From: Byssothecium circinans
Lineage: Eukaryota; Ascomycota; Dothideomycetes; Pleosporales; Massarinaceae
Direction of reading: 5' to 3'
DNA: 17,271 nucleotides
NCBI GenBank assembly: GCA_010015675.1
Contig: ML977082.1
Span: 1-17,271, forward strand
Made by a program: the position numbers and the translations under genes
Notes under the pieces: model-generated
The model's input: only the letters and a program-made list of their open reading frames with translations
What the model was told of the DNA's origin: nothing
Databases searched by the model: none
Shown here: positions 1 to 8,303 of the stretch, piece by piece
Position numbering within the stretch: the first letter of the stretch is position 1
Layout: each line of letters begins with the position of its first letter

Positions 1-94
1 CCTGCCTATATAGTCGCCTCTCCTGAGCTACACTGCTCCACACACAATTCATCACGTTCTCATCGCATGCTCTCGGGTCTCTACTGTCCAACAT
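1..94. other. Short flank with little RIP
   Basis: No gene is visible. This stretch keeps many CA and TG dinucleotides (for example ccacacacaattcatcacg), unlike the TpA-saturated sequence that starts just after it. It could be single-copy DNA or a less mutated element end. It is too short to assign. Confidence 0.4.
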
Positions 95-560
95 AAGAAG
101 GTAGAACTAAGCTTACTCTTTAAGCTTACTATTTAGCTAAATTTAGCAGCCTCCTACGCACTGCTAAGGCTTATAACGCTCGCTATTAGACCCTTATAGT
201 CTCTTAATGCGCGCGTAGAATTACCTTTAAACTAGAAATAGTACTAAACCGTTTAAAACTATCCTTAACTAAAGAGGACATGCTTATTAAATATATCCTT
301 AACCTTGATTTGCAAGGATTTGCGCCTAAGTTATATAAGATAGTAGATATAGCTAATAAACTACTACGTAAGTAGGGTAGTAAGCTAGTATACCTTAACT
401 AGGTAAAGTAGTTTATAAACTATTTAGATCTATAAAAAATAGTCTAGAACTATTTAAAGGACTATTAAAGGGTACTATAGGAAGATCCTAAGGTAATTAC
501 TATATAGTTTAAGCTTATATAGAATACTAAAGTAAAGTGTAGTAATATAAAGCACTATTA
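95..560 (+). pseudogene. Fot1/pogo-type transposase, N-terminal fragment (copy 1)
   Basis: This is a decayed N-terminal third of a Tc1-mariner/pogo (Fot1-like) transposase, which would bind the element's terminal repeats. The plus-strand frame reads LSLTKEDMLIKYILNLDL then QGFAPKLYKI and IANKLLRK (about 258-373), the helix-turn-helix/CENP-B-like DNA-binding region of this family. It continues to a match of the EDP..I..WFKLI..TKAKY segment (about 484-540). In-frame stops are TAG and TAA where Gln or Trp is expected, as RIP produces. Homology to the second copy fades near 545-560, so the catalytic domain is missing here. It lies in the same orientation directly upstream of copy 2. No terminal inverted repeat could be found on its left. 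Confidence 0.75.
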
Positions 561-658
561 AGACAGCTATACTATTAAAATAGCTACTTTTTCTTAGCAA
601 TACTAACTCTATACTTATCGCAAAATACCTTAACTAAAAAACACGTTACTTGTTTAAT
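561..658. other. Spacer between the two transposase copies
   Basis: About 100 bases with no recognisable coding. The part from 600 to 650 has less TpA than its neighbours and contains acacgtta near 638-645. This resembles the acgt-TA end of the nearby elements and may be a degraded terminus, but that is weak evidence. Confidence 0.3.
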
Positions 659-2288
659 AAGAAGGTAGAATTAAGCTTGCCCTTTAAGCTTACTATTTAG
701 GCTAATTTAAAAGCCTTTAAAGTGCTACTACAGCTTTTAACGTTTATTATTAGAGCCTCTTTAACTACCTTAAACAAATCGCCTTTTAACTAAATATAGT
801 TCTAAACTATTCAAAACTGTCCTTAACTAAAGAGAAAACGCTCATCATATATATTCTTAACCTTAATTCGCGAGGATTTGCGCCTAGGCTATGCAAAGTA
901 TTAGATATAGCAGATAAACTACTACGCGAGTAAGGTAGTAAGCTAGTAGGCCTTAACTTAGCTAAATAGTTTATAAATAGTTTAGAACTATTATAAATAG
1001 CCTAGTACTATGTAAAGGACTATTAGAGGGTACTATAGAAAGATCTAAAGGTAATTACTAGGTAGTTTAAGCTTATAAAGGATACTAAAGCTAAGTATAG
1101 TATATACAATAACAATATATATAACTTTAATAAGACTAGCTTTTAGATATAGTTTAGCTAGGTAACCGCGAGTAGGTAATAGAGATCTAGAGTATATATT
1201 CAAATAGTATATTTACCCTACTATTCCTTATATATAAAGGATGCGTCTATATCTCTTTATAGGACTAGGAAGCTAATATACTGCGTAATTAGAAGCTCTT
1301 AGTCTTAGAGAATAGATAGACGAATAATAAGCTTAGTCTCGCGTAGTTAAAGCACTTTAACGCGCATATAAAGGTAAGAACTGTTAGTGTCTATTAGTTA
1401 CTAATTTTAGACAGCTATAAAAGCTATCTAAATTAAGACTTTAAGGATTATTATATTAATAATAAGATCCTTACGCTCTATATACTAGCGCACTTGTTAT
1501 ACATACTCTAGCTACTTAATATAGTATTGTTCTCGCCGCTTAAGCGTAAGTACTCTAAGATTATTTAGGACTTAGCACGCTAATATGTTTTTTATATTAA
1601 TAAGGAAGCGTTCCTACTAGCCTTTAAAGACGCGTTTTTAAGCGTGTTTATAGTTTAGAACTATTGAAAGGCCTTTAAGGCTTTAGGGCTTAATTGCCTT
1701 AATATACGTATACGTACCTTACTAAGATCCTTACTACTAGAGACGCTATAGCTATTAAGAACACTAAGTAATACACGCGAATTTAGCTTATAGTTAAAGC
1801 TAGTACGTAATTCTATTACTTAGTTACTATAGACGGCTTAGGGTAGGCTTTTATAGCTTATTAAAGGCGCTAAGTTAATGCTACATAGTAGCGCGTTAAT
1901 GAAGGCGCGTATTAAAGAGCTTAAATAGCAACTTATAGTAGTAACTAAGCGAAAAATACGCAAGCATAAGTATCTTTAAAAGGGTAGCACTATAGAGTTT
2001 AGTCCTATAGTAGACTAGGTTAGTTCTAAACTATTAAGAATAGTTTAGAACTATAAGAAGGCAAGGGTAGAGAGTAAACGCAAAGTACGACAACTATAGT
2101 AAGGCTAGGTATAATATAAGAATATATTAAGTAGATAAAGAGGATTCTTCTAAGTTAGAGGCTAGTACTTAGTATATATTTTTAGATAGTAATATAGACA
2201 ATAATAAGTATAAAGTTAAGTAAGTTAGTATTACTAAGGAATTTTAGGCTATTTAGTAGTTTAGGCTATTTAGTAGTGCTTTACGTTA
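659..2288 (+). pseudogene. Fot1/pogo-type DDE transposase, near full length but decayed (copy 2)
   Basis: A RIP-degraded transposase of the Fot1/pogo branch of Tc1-mariner, a cut-and-paste DNA transposase acting in the nucleus. In order it shows the N-terminal HTH region (LTKE...GFAP, 820-950), YNFNKTSF (1120-1143, from family YNFDETGF), LKHFNAHIK (about 1345-1371), LLILDSYKSY (1398-1427, from LLILDGHESH), then LLNIVLFSPLKRKYS (about 1512-1556), and a basic C-terminal stretch near 2060-2100. The first and third catalytic Asp codons are now Asn (1129-1131, 1518-1520), while the second Asp survives (1410-1412). The frame shifts between the HTH part (frame of 823) and the catalytic part (frame of 1398), so there are indels as well as stops. 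It ends at gtgctttacgt-TA (2276-2288), identical to the right end of the foldback element that follows. Confidence 0.8.
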
Positions 2289-2324
2289 TATAGTAAATTA
2301 TATCTATAATTAAGAAATAAATAG

Positions 2325-2363
2325 TAACGTAAAGCACCATCGAACCGCGCAGAATTGCTTGGC
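2325..2363 (+). repeat. Left terminal inverted repeat of the foldback element
   Basis: A 39-bp sequence including the TA, identical to the reverse complement of 3324-3362. It keeps CG and CA dinucleotides (cgaaccgcgcag) while the interior is TpA-rich. Confidence 0.9.
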
Positions 2364-2625
2364 GGAAAATCAATTATTCAACCTTTAATAACTATTTAAA
2401 TACTTGAGCTATTAAGCTGAAATTTTAAATATAGATATATATAATATAGATTTAGAAGGTTATAAAAAAATTCTAAGATTTATAATATCTTAGTAAGCTA
2501 TATTAGTATAGAATAAAGTTACTCGCCTAAGCTTTATACCCTACAACACCTATTAAATAGCCCTAAGAAATTATAATAACTTTAGAGCTAGTTTATATAT
2601 ATATAATACACCTATTAGCACTAAA

Positions 2626-3058
2626 ATTATAGCGTGCAGCCTAGACCTATTAGAGAATTAGCGTAGGGAGGGTAGAGATTCCTAAAAATAGAAAAATATA
2701 ATTAAATATTTTATCTAGCTAGATATTCTTACTTTCTTTCTTTTAATAAACTTTATATATATATATAATAGTAATATAAATAGTTAGCTACTAGAAAATA
2801 GCTTATATAAGCTATATTACAAGGCAGTGTTAGTATTATTCTAAAAACCTATACTTCCTAAGCTAGATCTTTTAGTTTTAAAGGTATTTACTTACTTTAA
2901 ACTTATATATAGCTTTATTTAGTATACATTATCCTCCTCTTAAGAAGGAAGTATAGGTTTTTAATATATATAACTTTATTTAGAAGGTTTTCTAATTTTT
3001 CTTATCCTCTACCTTATACCTACTATTATAGTGTTAAATCTAGGCTGCACGCTATAAT
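2626..3058. repeat. Internal inverted repeat pair of the foldback element
   Basis: Arms 2626-2645 and 3039-3058 are perfect 20-bp reverse complements. The midpoint is within 2 bases of the midpoint of the whole element, so I read them as conserved blocks of one long palindrome. A separate MITE inserted in the exact centre is possible but less simple. Confidence 0.8.
2842..2963. repeat. Small off-centre inverted repeat (possible nested MITE)
   Basis: Arms 2842-2859 (taaaaacctatacttcct) and 2946-2963 are perfect 18-bp reverse complements enclosing about 86 bases. The centre lies about 60 bases from that of the surrounding element, so this is not part of the same symmetry. It may be a nested 122-bp MITE or a hairpin. 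Confidence 0.6.
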
Positions 3059-3323
3059 AACCTAATAGCTACTAACTAATATACTAATAAGTAAGTCCTT
3101 AAAGTTATATAGTATATTACTAATGTTTAGCTATTAATCTATAGTATAAGGTAGGTTTTAGTTACTAATACTTTATAGGTTAATAACTATTTTATTACGT
3201 AAGCTAAGGCTATAAAAGTTTAATAGCTATTAGACAATATATATATCTATATAGGTTTAAAATTTTAAAAGAAAATATTAAGGTTTAGCTTTATTATTAA
3301 GATAATACTCTTTGGTTTTCCTT

Positions 3324-3362
3324 GCCAAGCAATTCTGCGCGGTTCGATGGTGCTTTACGTTA
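3324..3362 (-). repeat. Right terminal inverted repeat of the foldback element
   Basis: The perfect reverse complement of 2325-2363. Its outer 13 bases, gtgctttacgtta, also occur in the same orientation at 2276-2288, at the end of the upstream transposase copy. Confidence 0.9.
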
Positions 3363-3566
3363 GTAAAGTAGATAGCTTACTCTAAGCTACGCAATTAAGA
3401 TAGACCTTATAGTTAGCGAGGAGTTAGGCGTATAATGTTATATTGCTAGCTAAAGAAGAGAGAGCTAAGGATTACAGGTATAAAGCAGGTATCTTGCAAA
3501 GGCGCTTTATATTAATAGCTAATAATTACATAGTTATTACTAGTAGTTAAGAACTATTACTTAACT
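3363..3566. other. Gap between foldback element and chromovirus; part of an LTR-like repeat
   Basis: No gene recognised. From about 3510 it matches 11376-11438 closely (ataattac, ttagttattact, aactattacttaactattac). The chromovirus therefore landed in a pre-existing LTR-like repeat, whose continuation lies at 11082 onward. At about 3372-3510 one plus-strand frame is free of stops other than RIP-type ones, but shows no known motif. Confidence 0.4.
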
Positions 3567-3571
3567 ATTAC

Positions 3572-4059
3572 TATTACCAAGGGGTATACTTGCTAGTCCT
3601 AATCCATGTTAGGGTAGGTCGGTTAGTGTAAGGTATATACGTTAGGTAGTATGCTTTAGTAATTTAAGAAGCAAATATGCGAAAGCAACTAATTCTATAA
3701 CTAACTATAGAATAACTAAGTATCAATCTAGGTAAGAGATAAACTATTAAGAGTTAACTACAAAGAACTAAAACTAAGAAGATAAAGGAAACCTATCCTA
3801 TCTTTATACTACTTACCTTATCTCTTTGTACTATCCTGCTACGTCTGCTACGTCTACTACGTCCGTAGCACACGTATTAGACTAAGCAATGGGTGCTACG
3901 TCTACTACGTCCTCTTAGCCCATAGCATACTAAGCACGTTATATAACCTACTAACGTAAACCTTCCCTGCGCATTATTGTGTTACTACTTCTTAGGCTTA
4001 ATACTTTCTACGCTGCACTGTCTAGCTTTAGATACCTTGTATCCTTTCTGTTTGTAACA
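3572..4059 (-). repeat. 3' LTR of the chromovirus
   Basis: 488 bp, the same length as the right LTR. It ends with gtaaca on the plus strand. Its other end reads TATTAC, not TGTTAC, one RIP-type transition in the terminal TG. It holds 9-bp direct subrepeats (ctacgtctg type) at about 3837-3875 and again near 3896-3912, and a minus-strand TATA-like TATAAAGA at 3801-3808. Confidence 0.95.
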
Positions 4060-4073
4060 TCATCCCCCTCTTT
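4060..4073 (-). promoter_or_regulatory. Polypurine tract (plus-strand DNA primer)
   Basis: Directly next to the 3' LTR, the minus strand reads AAAGAGGGGGATGA and then TGTTACA of the LTR. A purine run abutting the 3' LTR is the expected primer site for second-strand DNA synthesis. It also confirms the orientation of the element. Confidence 0.85.
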
Positions 4074-4134
4074 AGGATTATCGTTTCGATAACCTAAGAG
4101 GTCTAGCAGCTGCGCCGTATCTAATTATAGCTAA

Positions 4135-4143
4135 TATATAAAG
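4135..4143 (+). promoter_or_regulatory. TATA-like box upstream of the opposite-strand ORF
   Basis: TATATAAAG lies 67 bases before the ATG at 4211 on the plus strand, followed by a pyrimidine-rich leader with cttt and cctctct tracts. Such spacing fits a fungal core promoter. RIP creates TATA strings easily, so confidence is limited. Confidence 0.3.
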
Positions 4144-4210
4144 CGCCCGTCTTTCCTTTTAACCGTAAGATTATATCCTCTCTAGATATTCTATAATCTT
4201 ACCCTTAATC

Positions 4211-5014
4211 ATGCCTAAGGTCTCGTCGTCTAATTATAAGCAATCTCGTCTTACCTAGATCTGAGCCATAGACTACGTCGTAGCGAAACCGTGTCGTCGT
4301 TGTCGCAAGAAGAGCCTTCGTTGTCTTTTATCGTTAGAGGGCAATTATGCTAAGTGCGTTTTAGCTAGGGCGAAGTGTTCTCTCTTTCCTTCTAAGGAAG
4401 AATTTGCTGCCTTAGCTTAGAAGCGTTAACAGCTTCGTCGTGAGCTTTAAGAAGTTAAGCGACGCAAGGTTAAGCTCAATCATTAAAAGTTAGATCTAGA
4501 AGATTAGTTAGACTTAACCACTAATAAGAAGTAGAAGTTGTTCGCAAATAAGAAGGTATCTATCGCTAAGCTAGAGGCTCTTAAGAAAAAGATAGGTATT
4601 TAAAAGGGCTTTACTAAGGAATCTTATATAGGTGCTACTAAAGTTCCTTTACCGCCGTAATCTAAACCACTAACTAACCTAGGCTAGGTATAGGCTAATC
4701 TTCCTTCCTTCTCTAATTCTTTCTTTAATCTTTTTAACTTTTCTACTTTCCTAGCTAATTTAGAACCCCTACCTTTAGATGGTGTTAGTAGTATTCCTTC
4801 ACTAAATCTTTGCAGCCCGTAAGATTCCGTATTAGTTCCTAGGTATTCTAGCTATTTAGCTAGTCTTTTTACTTAACTAAGTACTTCTACTAACGCTTGA
4901 ATTTTTGTAGGTCCTTAATTCCTTTGACCTTATAATCTTCATCCTCAAGCTCAATCCGTGTCTCAACTTCGGCGTCTGGTGGTGCTAGTTCAAAGAGTAA
5001 TTTATAAAAAATAA
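4211..5014 (+). pseudogene. Opposite-strand accessory ORF of the chromovirus: twin CX2CX6C protein with coiled coil
   Basis: On the strand opposite gag-pol, one frame runs from ATG (4211) for 267 codons with no shift. All internal stops are RIP-type: TAG/TAA for Gln, TGA for Arg. Codons 28-38 read CRRCRKKSLRC, a CX2CX6C module. Codons 46-56 read YAKCVLARAKC, the same module if Tyr46 (TAT) was Cys (TGT). Residues 62-128 are rich in Lys, Glu, Leu and Gln and look like a coiled coil; the rest is low-complexity Ser/Leu/Asn/Phe. The paired modules recall Cys-rich zinc-binding regions of fungal DNA-binding proteins (inference). Its 3' part overlaps the chromodomain codons of pol antisense. The end at 5014 is the first stop after the last protein-like stretch (RRLVVLVQRVIYKK); as this TAA could also be a mutated Gln, the true end is uncertain. 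Function unknown. Confidence 0.6.
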
Positions 5015-8000
5015 GGTGTATACGCATGCCTTTAAGAAGTTCTAGTTTGAACGTTACTAGTCCTTTAACCTCTAGGATCTAGAATAGTCCTATTTAGAGG
5101 TTGTCTAATTTATCGCATAGTCATTTAGTTTTTAAATTTTTTCATAATAAGAAAACTTTATCCCCCTCTTTAAGGGTTAGTTCCTTAAGCCTTTTCTTGT
5201 TTACTAATTTAGCTGTTGTAAGGTTCCTTTAAGCGATTTGCTAGCTTAATTTATCGTGTAATTCGCGAAGTAGTCGTATCTTATCATTAGCTCTAGCTAA
5301 AAGACTCTTAACGTTTTTAAGATTTTAATAAGCAATTAGCTTATATCCATAATTCGCGTAGTGCAGCGAGTATTCTATCGTTAAAAATCTCATGCTGTTG
5401 TAGGCTAATTACGCTGTTAGTAAGAGTTTAACCTAGTTATCCTATAGCTTATTAGCGTACATTCTTAGATACTATTCTAGTGTCTAGTTCGTTCGTTCCG
5501 TCTAACTATTCGTTTATAGGTAGAAGCTAGTCGAAAGCTTCTTGTTAACTCCTAGCCTTGCAAGGAACGTGCTCTAATACTTAGAGGTAAATAGTATCCT
5601 ATAATTAGTAATAAACTATTCTAATACACCATGTTAACTAACAAGTGCCTTAGTTACTTCGTAAGCTATTTCTTTAGCTATAACCATTTCTTTTATTAGT
5701 ATGAATATTAATGCTATAGTTAATTAGTTAATAATTACTAATATTAAGTCGCATAGCCGTGCTAATCTAGGTTTTAACAATTTTAGGAGCTTTACTATAA
5801 AGTCCATCATAACGCTAATCTATAGGCGTGCGGGTGGTTCTAGCAATTAGAGTAATCCATAGGGCTTATATCTCTTAAGCTTATTCTTAGAATAGGCTAA
5901 ATAGTTGCCTATCGCGTTCTAAACTGCTTTTTATACGTTAGAGATTAAGTACTTATTTAAAATCTATTAAACTATTTCATTAATCCTAGGGTGTCCGTAT
6001 TCTTTAGACTTATGTAGCTTTCGTATTAGAGTTAGTACGTAAGCTTCCTATGGTATAATCTATTGTTTCTTATCTTAAGGCGGTTCTGCCCTTAAATAGT
6101 TTACTAAATCGTATTCAACCCTTTGCTCTAAGGTTAAATAATTGTAATCTGCAAAGTCGTGTACTTCTAGTCCCTAATAATCAATCTTAGCTACCTTAGT
6201 TAATTAGGGTTGATTATAGCTTATACTTCTATTATAGTCCTTCCGTAGGACCGCGTTATACGTAATAGGTCTGTTTGTTTCCCGTAAGTCTAATCTTTAG
6301 CTAAGGGCGTCTACCGCTCTGTTTAGCGATCCTAGGCGATAGTATACCTTAAAGTCATAATCTGCTATTATTTTAGCCTATCTAACCTATCGTTAGTTAA
6401 GTTTCTTAGTCGTTATAAAACTCGTCAAGTTCTAGTAATCTAAGTACACCTCTACCTAGTATTTAGCGCTAACTAATTAGGCTTGCTATTATTTAAAAGT
6501 GTCTACTATCGCTAGTAGTTCTTTATCGTAAATGTTGTAGTTAAACTTTACGCTTATAAACTTTTGTAAGTAGTAGAACACTAGTCTTTACTTCTTATTA
6601 TCGCCTTATTATAAGAGAATTACTCCTAAGGCGAAATCTAATGCATCCATCTTTACTTGTAGTAGCCGTTCTAGATCGTGCATCTATAGTATAGGGGCTA
6701 ACAAGAATAATTCTTTAAGCTTTTTAACATCCTTCTACTGTTCCTATCCTTAATAGAATCCTTTTTCCTTCTTAGTAATCTCTATAAGAGGCGCCGTAGT
6801 CTTTAAGTATCCCTATATAAACTTTTAATAGAAGTTCGTGAATCCTAGAAAGGATTACAGGTCCTTAACTATTTTAGGCGTTTTTATATCCTATACAGCC
6901 TTAACTTTCTTTAGATCTATGGCGATGCCATCTCATAAGACAATAAATCCTAAGTAATCTATTTCCATAACGTAAAATTTACATTTTTCTAGCTATAGAG
7001 GTAATTAATACTCCCTAAGCTTTCTAAGCACCTTCTTAATGTGTTTAATATAATTTTTAAGCATTTTTAAGGTATACACTAGTATATCGTCTAGGTATGT
7101 AGTTATAAAAACGTCTAAGTATTTATAAAGTACTCTATTAATAAGCGCCTAAAACGTTGCAGGCGCGTTCGTTAGTCTAAAGGGCATAACCATGTACTTG
7201 TATAATCTATAACGAGTTTTAAAGGTAGTCAGCCATTTAAAGCCTTTGGCTATCCATATTTAATAGAATCCGTCTCGTACATTAAATTTTGTAATTTACT
7301 TAACTTCTTAGAGTTAGTCTATAAGTTCTTAGATTAATAGAAAAGGGTAATAGTTCTTTTTTATTACGTAGTTTAGCTGTCTATAATCTACACAGAGTCG
7401 TAGCTTTCTATTCTTCTTTAGGATGAAGAGAATTAGTGAAGCCATCAGGCTTACACTCTCTTATATATATCCTCGTTTTAAGTTCTTCTTAATATACTCT
7501 CGTAGTTCTAAGTGCTAGTCTAGAGTAAGTAGATATATTAATCTTAGGTATAGCTTTACGCCTTCTTCTAGGTAAATCTCGTGATCCTAATCTTAGTAAT
7601 CTAATAATACGGTTTCTTCTATTTCCTTAAATAAGTCTTAAAACTCCTTATATTCTAGTAGTATTATTAGTTAGGATTCGTTCTTTATAGGCGTAACTCT
7701 CCGTATCTATATAACTTTTATTTATGAAGGGTCTTTCTTATAGATCTTTTTAACCTTATAAGGTAATATCTTGCTAATCTGTCTAGTCTAACTAGGTAAG
7801 CATTAGATTGCTAGGCTCAATCTTCCGTAGCGTGTTCTAGCAACCTTGCGCGCTAGTTTTTAGCTAAACATCGTACCTTTCTACTAATTAATAGCAGGAT
7901 TATGCTTCCTAAGCTAATTATAACTAATTAACATGTCTTCTTCTCTAAGATCTATAATGTTAAAGGATGTTGTATCCTTAATTTTAAGTACGTAGAATAA

Positions 8001-8300
8001 CACTTCTTAGGTTTCTAACCTTAAGAATCTGTTGCCGTAGGACATTAGTCTATCATTAGCTAATACTACTCGTATTAGACGTTCCTTGTCTTAATAGAGT
8101 ATATTATATTTCTTAATTACTTATAAAGAGATAATTATCTATGCAGCCCTACTATCTACTAGTGCTGTAAGCCTGCGTCTATATACGCGTACTTTTACCT
8201 TTAATTAATAAACTAGTAGGTCTAGGTGTCGTACGTTATATAAGGTTATTGTAAGAATGCTCTTACTAGCGTGACCCTATCTTTAGTAGTATCCTAGTTT
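4755..8300 (-). pseudogene. Chromovirus pol: protease, RT, RNase H, integrase, chromodomain
   Basis: A single minus-strand frame of about 1181 codons, broken only by RIP-type stops, encoding the retrotransposon polyprotein. Protease: ALVDSRAA, with the DSG motif now DSR (8148-8156, residue 49). RT: LRLCVDYRQL (about 7380-7410), MPFRLTNAPATF, and the active-site YLDDILVY with both Asp intact (7086-7097, residue 402). RNase H: MDALDFALG, first catalytic Asp at 6645-6647. Integrase: zinc-binding His at 6012 and 5991, and NYLAY where NCLAC is expected, so both Cys are lost. The core has Asp at 5802-5804, Asn in place of the second Asp at 5604-5606, and Glu at 5496-5498; 35 residues separate the last two, the DD35E spacing. 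Chromodomain: YKVKGIKD then YLVK*KD (residue 1140; TAA for Trp) near 4836-4965. The frame is -1 relative to gag. The first stop after the chromodomain is at 4755-4757. Confidence 0.92.
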
Positions 8301-8303
8301 TTT
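8294..8303 (-). promoter_or_regulatory. Candidate -1 ribosomal frameshift site between gag and pol
   Basis: The minus strand reads TTA AAA AAC TAG in the gag frame, so the heptamer A AAA AAC (8303-8297) is in the correct phase for a -1 slip and is followed at once by a stop (8296-8294). The pol frame is exactly -1 from this point. A small perfect hairpin (GTAAGA-GCAT-TCTTAC) starts about 30 bases downstream, farther than usual for a frameshift stimulator. The TAG could be a RIP-mutated CAG. Confidence 0.6.

Larger units (their letters stand above)
2325..3362. mobile_element. Non-autonomous foldback/long-TIR element with TA target duplication
   Basis: A 1034-bp element (2327-3360) bounded by TA. 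Its 39-bp ends, counted with the TA, are perfect inverted repeats: 2325-2363 (taacgtaaagcaccatcgaa, continuing to gcttggc) against 3324-3362. The symmetry goes deeper. The segment aaattttaaa at 2420-2430 is mirrored at about 3254-3264, and a 20-bp perfect pair (attatagcgtgcagcctaga) lies at 2626-2645 and 3039-3058. All share a centre near 2843, so the whole element is a decayed palindrome, not two independent insertions. No coding capacity was recognised. TA duplications and an ACGTA start fit the Tc1-mariner/pogo group, so a Fot1-like transposase probably moved it in trans (inference). Confidence 0.85.

Noticed and set aside
2626..3058. A separate MITE nested inside the foldback element
   Set aside because: Its midpoint coincides with that of the outer element and intermediate mirrored blocks exist, so one long palindrome explains it better.
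4060..4755. Extension of pol past the chromodomain to the LTR
   Set aside because: The minus frame here also has only RIP-type stops and reads LLDLLGYRNDNPKEGDD near the LTR. The stretch 4211-4700 is low-complexity on that strand, while the plus strand shows zinc modules. Kept as an alternative.
5158..5171. A second polypurine tract (central PPT) in pol
   Set aside because: The run looks like the real PPT, but it codes for LKEGDKV, a conserved integrase-tail motif, which is enough to explain it.
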